Assembly: GCF_003240565.2 (NCBI RefSeq)
Contig: NZ_CP117260.1
Location: 1-64,000, forward strand
DNA length: 64,000 bases
Direction of reading: 5' to 3'
DNA from: Rhizobium tumorigenes
Lineage (GTDB): Bacteria; Pseudomonadota; Alphaproteobacteria; Rhizobiales; Rhizobiaceae
In this document: one piece after another, positions 16,807-25,686 of the stretch
Layout: each line of letters starts with the position of its first letter
How positions within the stretch are numbered: position 1 is the stretch's first letter
Notes under the pieces: generated by a model
Told to the model about the DNA's origin: nothing
The model's input: only the letters and a program-made list of their open reading frames with translations
The model's database searches: none
Translations under genes and position numbers: made by a program

Positions 16807-16859
16807 ATGACTACCGACAATCGCACCTTACTCGGATGGACGGAAGGGGACCGCAGACA

Positions 16860-17573
16860 ATGGTAAGGACGTTTCCCCGCATTCTTGCTTGCGGCGATAG
16901 CGCCCTGTCGGTTGAGCTCGCGGATACCATCGACGAGGCCGTCAGCGAACGGGTGATCGCGCTCGCCGCGAGCATGGCCGACAGCCCGGTGGATGGCGTC
17001 CAGGAACTGGTGCCGACCTACCGCTCGCTGATGGTGGTCTACGATCCCGCCGTCGTTCGCGGCAGCAGCCTGGCGCTGACGCTGCAGCAGCGGCTGGATG
17101 CGCTGGTAGTCGGCAGCGTCCACCCGCAGCGCTTCGACGTCCCCGTTGTCTATGGCGGCGCGGTGGGACTGGATTTGCAGGAACTTGCCGGCATGAAGGG
17201 GATGACGGTGTCCCAGCTTATAGAGCTCCATTCCTCCGTCGAATATCGCGTCTACATGATCGGCTTTGCCCCCGGGTTTGCCTATCTCGGCGGCCTGCCG
17301 GAGATATTGCACACGCCGCGACTGCCTACGCCTCGCCAGAGGATAGAGGCTGGCGCCATCGGCATCGGTGGCAAGCAGGCAAGCATTAATTCCGTTCCCG
17401 GGCCGAGCGGCTGGCGTTTCATCGGCCGGACCCCACTTCGTTTGTTCGACGCCTCCCGGGCCGCACCCTTCCTGCTCGGGGCGGGCGATCGGGTCCGCTT
17501 CCGGCCCGTCAGCGAAGACGAGGCATCGCAGCTCGATCGGATCCCGGCTGCGGGGGAGGGGGCGACGCCATGA
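16860..17573 (+). CDS. pxpB: 5-oxoprolinase subunit B (KipI/PxpB family)
   Basis: Allophanate-hydrolase subunit 1-like protein, 237 aa, part of the ATP-dependent 5-oxoprolinase. Seen in the sequence: ACGDSALSVELAD near the N-terminus, VPTYRSLMVVYDP, and the conserved YMIGFAPGFAYLGGLP block with LPTPRQRIEAGAIGIGG after it. ATG 16860 was chosen because GGAAGGGG precedes it; an in-frame ATG at 16836 would place that sequence inside the gene. Stop overlaps the pxpC start (ATGA). First gene of a run of five coupled genes to 20758. Confidence 0.94.
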   Translation: MVRTFPRILACGDSALSVELADTIDEAVSERVIALAASMADSPVDGVQELVPTYRSLMVVYDPAVVRGSSLALTLQQRLDALVVGSVHPQRFDVPVVYGGAVGLDLQELAGMKGMTVSQLIELHSSVEYRVYMIGFAPGFAYLGGLPEILHTPRLPTPRQRIEAGAIGIGGKQASINSVPGPSGWRFIGRTPLRLFDASRAAPFLLGAGDRVRFRPVSEDEASQLDRIPAAGEGATP

Positions 17574-18541
17574 GCTTTCTCGAAATCCACACCACTGGAC
17601 CGATGACGACCGTCCAGGACCTCGGCCGAAAAGGCCTGCAGCATGCCGGCGTCTCCGGTGCCGGCCCGATGGACGGGCCGTCCTTTCGCATTGCCAATGC
17701 CCTTGTCGGCAATCCGGCGACATCGGCGGCGCTGGAGTTTGCAGCCGTCGGCGGTAGCTTTACCGTCACCCGGGCGGTTCGCTTTGCCGTCACCGGCGGC
17801 GATGTCGATGTCAGGATCGATGGCGGCAAAGTCTACCCATGGGAGAGCCATTCCCTGTTGCCCGGCATGACGCTCGCCATCGGCGCGCTCCGCGACTGCG
17901 TCTGGGGATATCTGGCGATTTCGGGCGGCATCGATACCGTTCCGGTTCTCGGATCGCGTTCCACCCATTTGCGCACCGGGCTCGGTGGCCACGAAGGCCG
18001 GCGGCTGGAGATTGGCGACCGGTTGCCCCTCGGCGACGCTGCCCCGTTGCCCAATCTTGCCCTTCGGCAGCCCTTTCGGCGCAGTGGCGGCCCGATCCGC
18101 GTCGTCTGCGGGCCACAGGACGATTATTTTTCCAGAGCCGCAATGGAGACATTTCTCGAGGCATCGTTCGTGGTGTCACCCGCGCGGGATCGCATGGCCC
18201 AGATGCTCGACGGGCCACCGATTGCGGCAGACCGCGGGCATGACATCGTTTCGGACGGCACTTCGGCCGGCTCGATCCAGGTCCCGGCGTCGGGCAGGCT
18301 GATCGTGCTGATGGCGGAGCGGCAGACGACCGGCGGCTATCCGAAGATTGCCACGGTGGCCTCCGTCGACCTTCCTCGCCTGGCGCAGGTCGTCAGCGGC
18401 CGGTCGATCCGTTTTGCCCGCATCGCGCAGGATATGGCCGAGGAATTGCTCATCGCGGAAAGACATCTTCTACGGGGCATTCTCGACAATCTCGCCGTCA
18501 AGCCCGAAAGCAGCGATCGACCAAGAGGCAGAGTGCCATGA
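17570..18541 (+). CDS. pxpC: 5-oxoprolinase subunit C (KipA/PxpC family)
   Basis: Allophanate-hydrolase subunit 2-like protein, 323 aa, which completes the PxpABC enzyme. Family features: TTVQDLGRKGLQHAGVSGAGPMD at residues 13-35 (here quoted in part), the ISGGID motif, RVVCGPQDDYF around residue 180, and the C-terminal MAERQTTGGYPKIATV. Overlaps by four bases with both neighbours. With PxpA encoded divergently, the full enzyme can be made from this locus. Confidence 0.94.
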   Translation: MSFLEIHTTGPMTTVQDLGRKGLQHAGVSGAGPMDGPSFRIANALVGNPATSAALEFAAVGGSFTVTRAVRFAVTGGDVDVRIDGGKVYPWESHSLLPGMTLAIGALRDCVWGYLAISGGIDTVPVLGSRSTHLRTGLGGHEGRRLEIGDRLPLGDAAPLPNLALRQPFRRSGGPIRVVCGPQDDYFSRAAMETFLEASFVVSPARDRMAQMLDGPPIAADRGHDIVSDGTSAGSIQVPASGRLIVLMAERQTTGGYPKIATVASVDLPRLAQVVSGRSIRFARIAQDMAEELLIAERHLLRGILDNLAVKPESSDRPRGRVP

Positions 18542-19182
18542 GCCAGCCGCTTGCCCAACGGGCCTATGGTAAAATCATCGAGATGATCCTGTCCGGCGCG
18601 CTCACGCCCGGAGATGCGTTGCAGGAGGCGAAGCTGGGCGAAACGCTTGACATGTCGCGGACCCCGGTGCGCGAAGCGATCAAGCGTATTGAGGCCGAAG
18701 GTCTCGCGGTGCAGGATGGTCGTTTCCTGAAGGTGCGAAGGCTGACGGTGGCCGAAGTGGAGGAAATCTTCTTCCTGCGCCGGGTGCTTGAATCCTATTG
18801 TGCCCAGCAGGCCGTCGCGGTGCCACCGGCGATGCTGGAGGCGCTCGAAGTGCGCGTGCGCCGCCTGCACGACGAAGGTCCCGGCGAAGACGACGAGCAG
18901 AGACGGGTGGATGACGACCTCCACCGGGTTGTCGCCGAGGCCAGCCGCAGTGAGATGATGGTGTCCACCATTGCCGACCTTCGCCGCCGGACCTGCATGT
19001 TCGACCACACTCATTTGCCGGACCGCTTCCTGAAAAGCTGCGACGAGCATCTGGGAATTCTTGCCGCCTTGCGCAGCGGCGATGGCGACCGGGCAGCGCT
19101 GTTGATGGCCGAGCATATCACCCACGCGCGCGATGCGGTTCTCGAGAAACTCGCGCTGCCCCCCGGAGGAACCGGCGCATGA
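18538..19182 (+). CDS. GntR family regulator, FCD-type (first)
   Basis: 214-residue regulator with an N-terminal winged helix (ILSGALTPGDALQEAKLGETL, then SRTPVREAIKRIEAEGL, residues about 18-60) and a C-terminal all-helical FCD ligand domain. Acidic and histidine residues of the FCD metal/ligand pocket are visible (DDDLHRVVAEA, DEHLGILAAL and AEHI). The ligand is unknown; 5-oxoproline or a related acid fits its place in the pxp operon. Coupled by ATGA to pxpC and to the dehydrogenase. Candidate target sites are the GGTATACTGAA motifs at 16783 and 23978. Confidence 0.9.
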   Translation: MSQPLAQRAYGKIIEMILSGALTPGDALQEAKLGETLDMSRTPVREAIKRIEAEGLAVQDGRFLKVRRLTVAEVEEIFFLRRVLESYCAQQAVAVPPAMLEALEVRVRRLHDEGPGEDDEQRRVDDDLHRVVAEASRSEMMVSTIADLRRRTCMFDHTHLPDRFLKSCDEHLGILAALRSGDGDRAALLMAEHITHARDAVLEKLALPPGGTGA

Positions 19183-20126
19183 GATGCCTTGTCGTTCAGC
19201 CGGTCCATGCGGATGGACTGGATTTGTTGCGCCGCGCCGGCGTCGAGCCCGTCCTCTGCCCGAAGCCGGACATGGAAACGGTCGCACGGATGATCCCCGG
19301 CTGCGATGCGGCGATCACGCGCGATGCCGGTCTTTCGGCTGAGGCCATCGGCGCGAGCGATATCCTGCGCGTCATCGTCGTCCACGGCGCCGGCCACGAT
19401 GCGGTCGACAAGGATGCAGCCTCCGAGAAGGGCATCCTCGTTTGCAACACACCGGGCGCAAATGCGCGGTCCGTGTCCGAATTGGCATTGGCGCTGGCGC
19501 TGGCTGCGGCCCGTCGTATTCCAGCAGCCGACCGCAGCGAACGCGGAGGCGCCCATGGCTTCCGCGAGCGCGAGACGTTCACCGAGCTTTCCGGAAAGAC
19601 CGCGCTGATAATTGGCTGGGGTGCCACCGGCGCCGGCCTTGGCCATATGCTCAGGGCGGCACTCGACATGCGGGTGCTAGTCTATTCGCCAAGGGTGGCC
19701 GATATCGACGGTTTCGAGCGCGTGAAGACGCTGGAAGCGGGATTGCAGCAGGCGGACCTCGTGTCGCTCCATACGCCACTGCGCCCTGAGACGAAGCATC
19801 TCATCGGCAAACGGGCGCTTTCGCTCGTCAGGCATGGGGCAATTCTGGTCAACACCGCACGCGCCGGGCTCGTGGACGAAGACGCGCTTGCTGCTGCCAT
19901 CGATACCGGACGCGTGTCGGCAGCCGGTCTCGATGTCTATAGCCGTGATGCGCCGCTGGGGCCGCTTTCCTCGACCGGCCGGGTGATTTTTACGCCGCAT
20001 CTCGGTGGAGCGACCGAAGAAGCGTTGCGCCGCGTGGCCGTCGGGTCTGCTCGCAACGTGTTGACTGCGCTCTCCGGAGAGCGGCCGGCGACCGCCCTCA
20101 ACGATCCCTTGAGGATATCCCGATGA
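19179..20126 (+). CDS. D-isomer-specific 2-hydroxyacid dehydrogenase
   Basis: NAD(P)-dependent dehydrogenase of the phosphoglycerate dehydrogenase group, 315 aa. The dinucleotide-binding turn is GWGATGAG (about residues 146-153). Catalytic Arg is in NTARAGLVDEDAL, the Glu follows, and the His is in FTPHLGGATEE. The N-terminal substrate domain includes VVHGAGHDAVD. It may reduce a 2-oxo acid produced by the D-amino-acid transaminase encoded at 15 kb, or act on an unrelated hydroxy acid; the substrate cannot be read from the sequence. Overlaps both GntR genes by four bases. Confidence 0.9.
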   Translation: MRCLVVQPVHADGLDLLRRAGVEPVLCPKPDMETVARMIPGCDAAITRDAGLSAEAIGASDILRVIVVHGAGHDAVDKDAASEKGILVCNTPGANARSVSELALALALAAARRIPAADRSERGGAHGFRERETFTELSGKTALIIGWGATGAGLGHMLRAALDMRVLVYSPRVADIDGFERVKTLEAGLQQADLVSLHTPLRPETKHLIGKRALSLVRHGAILVNTARAGLVDEDALAAAIDTGRVSAAGLDVYSRDAPLGPLSSTGRVIFTPHLGGATEEALRRVAVGSARNVLTALSGERPATALNDPLRISR

Positions 20127-20758
20127 GCGACAAGGAAACACTGGCACAGCAGGCCTACCGGGACATCAAGCAGCGCATTCTCGAAGGTGCGATCAAGGCT
20201 GGCGACCTCCTGACCGAGCGGACGCTGGCAGTCGAATCCGGCATTTCCCGCACGCCGCTCAGAGCCGCGATCTCGAGGCTTCAGAAGGAAGGCGTGGTCT
20301 CGCGCCTGACCAACGGCACGCTGATGATCCTGCCTGTGAGTGTCGAGCAATTGCTGGAGATCGTCCAGATACGCCGTCTTCTCGAAGGGGCTGCTGCAGC
20401 CCGTGCGGCGGGACGCCCGATGACGGCGGCACTTGTCGAGGCGCGCCGGGTCATGCGCGCCTATGTCGAGGCCGAGGATGTCGCCTTCGATCGTTTCTGG
20501 ATGGATGACGACGCATTCCACGAGGCGGTCGCCGCGGCCGCTGGCCTGCATCTTCTCCCCGGCATGCTGCAGGAGATGCGCAGCATCGCCCGACGCTGCA
20601 CGATCACACGCACCCATGACAGGTTCGCCGAACAGGCTGCCGAGCACATCGCTGTCATCGACGCCATCGAGGCGCGGGATGCCGATGCCGCCGCGGCTGC
20701 CATGGAGGCGCATTTCGACAGCGTCCGCAGCCGGTTTCTGAAATGGCTCGCGCGCTGA
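20123..20758 (+). CDS. GntR family regulator, FCD-type (second)
   Basis: 211-residue FadR-subfamily regulator: winged helix with ILEGAIKAGDLLTERTLAVE and SRTPLRAAISRLQKEGVV (about residues 17-60), then an FCD domain with DDDAFHEAVAAAAG and HIAVIDAIEARD. It is a second, clearly different FCD regulator in the same coupled operon, so the locus may answer two ligands. A 105-base gap with a GC-rich repeat AGAGCGCGCGCC separates it from the next gene. Confidence 0.9.
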   Translation: MSDKETLAQQAYRDIKQRILEGAIKAGDLLTERTLAVESGISRTPLRAAISRLQKEGVVSRLTNGTLMILPVSVEQLLEIVQIRRLLEGAAAARAAGRPMTAALVEARRVMRAYVEAEDVAFDRFWMDDDAFHEAVAAAAGLHLLPGMLQEMRSIARRCTITRTHDRFAEQAAEHIAVIDAIEARDADAAAAAMEAHFDSVRSRFLKWLAR

Positions 20759-20863
20759 GAGCGCGCGCCGTTGCCGTGTGCGGGGCGCGTCGTCCATCAC
20801 TGACTGACCAGCCGCTCTTCTGTCCCGATCCCGGGACGCCATGCCCGAACCGAGTAACGTGAT

Positions 20864-22030
20864 ATGCACGAATATGCCGAATTCCGAGGTTGCGAGGCCT
20901 CGTTCACCGAGAGCGAGTTCAAGGCGCGGCAGGACCGGGCCCGGGTTGCCATTGCTGCTGCCGGCCACCGGGCCCTGATCGTCACGACGCCCGAGAACAT
21001 CTACTGGCTGACCGGCCGTCAGACGGCGGGCTATTTTGCCTTCCAGGCGCTGGTCATGCCGGTCGACGGGGAAGCGACACTGCTGGTTCGCCAGCTTGAA
21101 CTGGTGGGTTCCATCGCCAATACCTGGCTCAACGACATCGTCGCCTACCAGGACGGCGAGGCGCCGGCCGTTGTCCTCGCTGACGTCCTGCGCGAGCGAG
21201 GTATCCATGGGCCTGCCATCGAACTCGGCGGCTGGTTCTTGCCGCCGGTCCTGGCAGACGAGATCTCGCTCCGGACCGGTGGCAAGGCGCTCATCGACGG
21301 TTCCGACATCATTGCCCCTCTCCGGGCGGTGAAGTCGCCTGCGGAACTTGCCGCCATCCGGCTGGCTGCCACCTACGCGCAGGCCGGGATTGCGGCCGGG
21401 ATTGCGGCCTGCGGGGCAGGGACGAATGAAAACGCCGTAGCCGCTGCCATGCTCGATGCGGCCACGCGCGCAGGGTCCGAGGCAATGGCGATGGAGCCGC
21501 TGGTGTCGTCCGGGCCGCGCAGTGGCCTGCCGCACATGACGTGGCGCCGCCGCCGTCTTGAGGTCGGCGATCCGGTGTTCCTCGAACTGGCCGGCAGCCA
21601 TGCCCGTTACCATGCCGCGCTGATGCGAACGGTGTGGATCGGCGGGCCACCCGTCGAAGCGCGGCGGATGATGGATTGCTCGCTTCATGCGCTTGAGGCC
21701 GCGCTACGGGAACTCAGGCCGGGTAGGCCCTGCTCGGCGCCGCACGAGGCGGCCCAGCGGGTCATCGACGAGGGAGGCTACACTGCCGCATTCCGCAAGC
21801 GGATCGGCTATTCCATGGGCGTGGCCTTTGCGCCGGATTGGGGGGAGGGGAGCATGCTCAGTCTGTTTTCCGGCGTGGCCGGGATCATCGAGCCCGGCAT
21901 GGTGTTTCACCTGCCGGCGACCTTGCGCAGCTACGGCGTGTGGACCGTCGGCGCTTCCGAATCCGTCATCGTCACCGAAAACGGTTGCGAACCTCTGTCT
22001 ACCCTACCACGCGATCTGACCATCCGGTGA
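20864..22030 (+). CDS. M24 peptidase-fold protein, ectoine hydrolase/creatinase-like
   Basis: Pita-bread-fold protein (388 aa) with an N-terminal creatinase-type domain (ALIVTTPENIYWLTGRQTAG) and a C-terminal M24 domain. Usual M24 metal ligands appear changed: the first Asp pair region reads VFLELAGSHARYHAALMRTVW, the GHG position reads GYSMGVAFAPDWGE, and Glu is kept at ASESVIVTENG. This pattern is like DoeA-type ectoine hydrolases and creatinases, which hydrolyse small amides without the two-metal site. No other ectoine genes are nearby, so a proline- or pyroglutamate-derived amide is also possible. ATG 20864 has no strong Shine-Dalgarno. Confidence 0.8.
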   Translation: MHEYAEFRGCEASFTESEFKARQDRARVAIAAAGHRALIVTTPENIYWLTGRQTAGYFAFQALVMPVDGEATLLVRQLELVGSIANTWLNDIVAYQDGEAPAVVLADVLRERGIHGPAIELGGWFLPPVLADEISLRTGGKALIDGSDIIAPLRAVKSPAELAAIRLAATYAQAGIAAGIAACGAGTNENAVAAAMLDAATRAGSEAMAMEPLVSSGPRSGLPHMTWRRRRLEVGDPVFLELAGSHARYHAALMRTVWIGGPPVEARRMMDCSLHALEAALRELRPGRPCSAPHEAAQRVIDEGGYTAAFRKRIGYSMGVAFAPDWGEGSMLSLFSGVAGIIEPGMVFHLPATLRSYGVWTVGASESVIVTENGCEPLSTLPRDLTIR

Positions 22031-22071
22031 AGCCGGTTCCTCCCCGTTCCAACACTGAAAAGGATTTCTCC

Positions 22072-22485
22072 ATGCGTTCGCTTTTCCATCTCGCCTACCA
22101 TGTCATCGATCTCGATGAGGCGCGTCAGTTCTATGGCGGCGTGCTTGGCTGCGAAGAGGGCCGGTCCACCGACACCTGGGTGGATTTCGACTTTTTCGGA
22201 CACCAGATTTCGCTGCATCTCGGCAAGCCGTTCGAGGTGACCCGTACCGGCAAGGTGGGCGATCACATGGTGATGATGCCGCATCTAGGCGTCGTCCTGC
22301 CGCTCGAGGCCTGGCTTGCCCTGTCCGAACGGCTGCAGCATGCCGGCATTGCCTTCGACATACCGCCGGTCATACGGTTTGAAGGCGAGCCGGGCGAGCA
22401 GCGCACGATGTTCTTCTTCGATCCGAGCGGCAATCCGATCGAGGTCAAGGGCTTCAAGGATTTCGACGGCGTTTTCGCCCATTGA
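22072..22485 (+). CDS. VOC (glyoxalase/dioxygenase-fold) family protein
   Basis: A 137-residue single-chain protein with two beta-alpha-beta3 modules: HLAYHVIDLDEARQFYGGVLG at the start and MFFFDPSGNPIEVKGFKD at the end. Candidate metal ligands are His in FHLAYHV, His in GHQISLHL and Glu in NPIEVKG. Similar small VOC proteins are often annotated as glyoxalase-like; the substrate is unknown. AAAAGGA lies upstream of ATG 22072. It follows the M24 gene by 41 bases and is the last plus-strand gene of the pxp region. Confidence 0.85.
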   Translation: MRSLFHLAYHVIDLDEARQFYGGVLGCEEGRSTDTWVDFDFFGHQISLHLGKPFEVTRTGKVGDHMVMMPHLGVVLPLEAWLALSERLQHAGIAFDIPPVIRFEGEPGEQRTMFFFDPSGNPIEVKGFKDFDGVFAH

Positions 22486-22539
22486 GGCAAGGCCACCGGC
22501 GGCTTCGGCCGCCGGCTTTTCCGTCAACGCATTAGGCGC

Positions 22540-23718
22540 TTACCACCAGTATGCGGGCGAGCGGGTCAGCAGTTCGTTTTCATGTCCGCCGATAATCAGG
22601 ATGTCTTCGAAGAACGCCGCCCCGACGCCATCGAGCGACAGGAAAGCTTCGACACCGAATACCATGTTCTCATCGACGACATCGTCCGGCTGCGACATGA
22701 CAGTCGAGATACGCGGCTGCTCGAAGCCGAGGCCGATCCCGTGCCCGTAGAACGGGAAATTCTTCATGATCGGCGAGACCGATCCGCCAAAGGCAGCTGT
22801 CAGGCGGTCGCCTTCCGCAGCGACATCCAGGAGTTTCGTTCCAGGGCGCATCATGTCGGACAGGCGGTGGACGATGTCAGCCGTTGCCTCGATCAGCCTC
22901 CGCTGGTCGGCGGTCGGCCTGCCGCGTACGCCGGTGCGGCCGGGGTCGAGGTAGTAACCCTGGTGAAAGGCGCCGTGCAGGGTGCCGGTGACGATATCGC
23001 CCGGCTTCGGCGTATCGGCGCTGTAGCCCGTCAACGGAAAGCGCTGGTCGAAGCCGAGGGTTTCGCCGTGGTTTGTGCCGATCATCTGCAGCCGGCCGCC
23101 GCGCCGCACCACCTCGCGGGCCGCCTCGCCGGCAGCTTCCCGCTCTGAGAGGCCGGACGTCAGACCCTCCATCAGGCGATTGAGCCCGGCCGTGGCCGTC
23201 TCGCCGCCGATGCGATAGCACTCCAGTTCGAGCGGGCTCTTGATGCGCCGCGCGGCGCGCACCAGATCGTCTGCGGGCACCCAGTCGATGCCGGGCGCTT
23301 CCTCGAGCAGTTGCTGGTAGAATTTCATCGGAATGAACTGCGTACCGACCAGCGCCACGCGCCCCGTGATGCCCCTGTCGTTCAGCGCCCTCGCCACGCT
23401 GCGGAACGGATGGTTCGAACAATGCGCGTCAGAGATAGAGACTAGGTCGGTCCGAACCTCGGGTTCGTCGATGTGGAGTTGCGGCTCCGTGCCCTGTTGA
23501 AGAATGATGCCTGAGAACGACCGCGCCGACCAGATCAGCGAATCCGTGCCGCCGCTGATGGCATAATGGTTCGAAAGATAGAGGATGTCGCCGCAATTAT
23601 CGGTGGTGCCGCCACCACGTCCGAAGACGACGGCCGTCTCGAAGCCATGCGACCGCATGTTTTCCAGCACGCTGTCCCACCGGCTTTGATATTCGTGCAG
23701 CGGGAAATATCGGCTCAT
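22540..23718 (-). CDS. M24 family Xaa-Pro peptidase-like protein
   Basis: Creatinase/prolidase-fold protein, 392 aa from ATG 23718 (GGAG nine bases upstream; the frame continues upstream without support). N-terminal domain has TAVVFGRGGGTTDNCGDILYLSNHY. In the M24 domain the ligand positions read GTLHGAFHQGYYLDPGRTG (second Asp kept), FYGHGIGLGFEQP (His kept), VFGVEAFLS and AFFEDILIIGG (Glu kept), so the metal site is only partly conserved. It converges on the VOC gene. Together with the other M24 protein and the two iminopeptidases it adds to the proline-peptide theme of the region. Confidence 0.82.
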   Translation of the reverse strand: MSRYFPLHEYQSRWDSVLENMRSHGFETAVVFGRGGGTTDNCGDILYLSNHYAISGGTDSLIWSARSFSGIILQQGTEPQLHIDEPEVRTDLVSISDAHCSNHPFRSVARALNDRGITGRVALVGTQFIPMKFYQQLLEEAPGIDWVPADDLVRAARRIKSPLELECYRIGGETATAGLNRLMEGLTSGLSEREAAGEAAREVVRRGGRLQMIGTNHGETLGFDQRFPLTGYSADTPKPGDIVTGTLHGAFHQGYYLDPGRTGVRGRPTADQRRLIEATADIVHRLSDMMRPGTKLLDVAAEGDRLTAAFGGSVSPIMKNFPFYGHGIGLGFEQPRISTVMSQPDDVVDENMVFGVEAFLSLDGVGAAFFEDILIIGGHENELLTRSPAYWW

Positions 23719-24074
23719 CGTCAAACTCCAGTCGGCGGATCGTGGCCAAGCGCCGGTTGCCGCCTTGCAGATCCTACGCATTCGAGGCGGCGGCGGATTT
23801 GCAAAATGACCGAACTTCACGCTTACGAAAATTTCGGTACACCAAGCGTGTTCCCAAGTCAAATGTCGGGTCGTCCGCAAATGATTATTTAATGGGCCAG
23901 ATGAAATTTTAATCAATCAGAACAGTCTGATGACGCATCGGCTGGTAAATGTATGAAATCAGTTCTTGAATTCCAGCGGTATACTGAATACCCTTCTTGT
24001 GGGCGGTGAGGCAAAGACAATCCTGGCAAGAGGCTTAGAGCCGTTTCCGGGTGAGAGTATTGGGTAACCGAACG
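23719..24074. other. Intergenic region upstream of the amino acid importer
   Basis: No gene seen. The centre (about 23860-23960) is AT-rich, suiting divergent promoters for the M24 gene and the importer. The only repeated signal is GGTATACTGAA at 23978-23988. Confidence 0.6.
23978..23988 (+). promoter_or_regulatory. GGTATACTGAA motif, candidate GntR operator
   Basis: Exact 11-base match to 16783-16793 in the pxpA-pxpB gap, about 90 bases upstream of the importer ATPase gene. The GTATAC core is self-complementary, as in operators of FCD regulators. Confidence 0.45.
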
Positions 24075-24929
24075 ATGACAGACATTTCCGAGATCGCACC
24101 CTCTGGCCAAGCTATGACGCCCTCCACAACGCCGCTTCTGGTCCTCAAGGACATCAGAAAGAGCTTTGGCGACAACGAGGTCCTGAAGGGTGTTTCGCTT
24201 GCGGTCGAGCCCGGTGAGGTTGTTTCGATCATCGGCGCCAGCGGCTCCGGCAAAAGCACTTTCCTGCGCTCGATCAACGGTCTCGAGATGCCGCAGTCCG
24301 GCTTTCTGAAATTCGAGGAACTGTCCTTCGATTTCCGCACGGAATCGCGTTTCCTTCCCACGCCGGCGCAGATGCAGTCGTTGCGGACGCGTGTCGGCAT
24401 GGTCTTCCAGAGCTACAATCTCTGGCCGCACATGACGGTGCTCGAAAACGTCATCCACGCACCGATGAAACTGCTGAAGCTTCCCAAGGCCCAGGCCGTC
24501 GAAGAGGCGGAGGCACTGCTGTCGCGCATCGGTCTCTATGACAAGCGCCACAGCTATCCGTCGCGGCTTTCTGGCGGCCAGCAGCAGCGCGTCGCCATTG
24601 TCCGGGCGCTGGCCATGAAACCGCGTCTGATGCTGTTCGACGAGGTCACCTCGGCCCTCGACCCCGAACTGGTGCATGAGGTTCTGGTGCTGATGGCCTC
24701 GCTTGCCGCCGAGGGCATGACGATGCTTCTGGTGACCCACGAGATCGCCTTTGCGCGCGACGTGTCGTCCCGCGTGCTGTTTTTCGACAAGGGTGTCATC
24801 GCTGAAGCGGGGTCGCGCGATATTCTGCGCAACCCCGAGAGCGACCGGCTGCGGCAGTTCCTCCATCGTATCCTCCACGATGGCCTGGCCTATGGCGCCG
24901 CGCCTGCTGAAACTGTCGAGGGAGCATGA
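24075..24929 (+). CDS. Polar amino acid ABC transporter ATP-binding protein
   Basis: GlnQ/HisP-type ATPase, 284 aa, with Walker [10 protein letters not shown] (about residues 52-60), signature LSGGQQQR, Walker [15 protein letters not shown] and H-loop LVTHEIAFA. The insert [28 protein letters not shown] is typical of the HAAT family. The chosen ATG 24075 lacks a strong Shine-Dalgarno, and an in-frame start exists at 24051. Start of a three-gene importer operon; overlaps the permease gene by four bases. The shared motif with the pxp promoter suggests 5-oxoproline or a related acid as substrate, which is inference. Confidence 0.92.
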   Translation: MTDISEIAPSGQAMTPSTTPLLVLKDIRKSFGDNEVLKGVSLAVEPGEVVSIIGASGSGKSTFLRSINGLEMPQSGFLKFEELSFDFRTESRFLPTPAQMQSLRTRVGMVFQSYNLWPHMTVLENVIHAPMKLLKLPKAQAVEEAEALLSRIGLYDKRHSYPSRLSGGQQQRVAIVRALAMKPRLMLFDEVTSALDPELVHEVLVLMASLAAEGMTMLLVTHEIAFARDVSSRVLFFDKGVIAEAGSRDILRNPESDRLRQFLHRILHDGLAYGAAPAETVEGA

Positions 24930-25591
24930 TCATGCTGGCTGATTTTCTGGCGGATGTCCGTCTTTACGGATCTGGCTTCCTGGTGGCATCCTGGACCGTC
25001 TTCTGGCTGACGATCCTCACCATTGTCGTCAGCTGGATTTGCGGTCTGCTCGCAGCCCTCGGCCAGCGGTCGAAATGGCGTGCAGTTCGCTCGGTCACGG
25101 CCTTCTACATCTGGTTCATTCGCGGCACGCCGACGATCATCCAGATATTCATCGTCTATTTCGGCTTTCCGCAGATCGGCATCCGGTTGTCGCCGTTTAC
25201 CGCCGGCGTGCTGGCGCTCGGCATAAACAGCGGCGCGTATGTGGCTGAAATCATCCGCAGCGGCCTCATGGCGATCCCGCGCGGGCAGACCGAATCCGCA
25301 CTGGCGATCGGCTTCAGCCAGGCTGCCACCATGCGGACGATCGTCTTGCCGCAGGTCTTCCGCATCGTTCTGCCGTCGCTCACCAACGAGGCGATCTCGA
25401 CGCTGAAGAATACCTCGTTGCTGTCGACAATTACGGTTGTGGAATTGACGCTCTATGCCCAGACGCTGATCGCGATGACCTTCCGTCCGTTCGATTTCTA
25501 CATTGCGGTCGCGGTTATCTACCTGCTGCTGACGACGATCCTGACCCAGCTTGCCGCCTGGCTGGAGCGCCGCTACGCGGTGAACAGCTGA
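24926..25591 (+). CDS. Polar amino acid ABC transporter permease
   Basis: HisM/GlnP-type permease, 221 aa, about five membrane helices. Family marks are [20 protein letters not shown] (about residues 70-90) and the EAA loop [22 protein letters not shown] single permease gene implies a homodimer. Start overlaps the ATPase stop. The binding-protein gene follows after 95 bases. Confidence 0.93.
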   Translation: MIMLADFLADVRLYGSGFLVASWTVFWLTILTIVVSWICGLLAALGQRSKWRAVRSVTAFYIWFIRGTPTIIQIFIVYFGFPQIGIRLSPFTAGVLALGINSGAYVAEIIRSGLMAIPRGQTESALAIGFSQAATMRTIVLPQVFRIVLPSLTNEAISTLKNTSLLSTITVVELTLYAQTLIAMTFRPFDFYIAVAVIYLLLTTILTQLAAWLERRYAVNS

Positions 25592-25686
25592 GCGCCTGCC
25601 TATTCCTCGTGCACCATGCCCGAAGAAACTGACCCCTGTTGTCAACGGCAGGGGGATATCGATCAAGAAAAATGAAGGGAACAGAC

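Noticed and set aside
19937-21688. 583-codon minus-strand frame under the GntR and M24 genes
   Set aside because: Antisense shadow in GC-rich DNA; low-complexity Arg/Gly/His composition and no motif.
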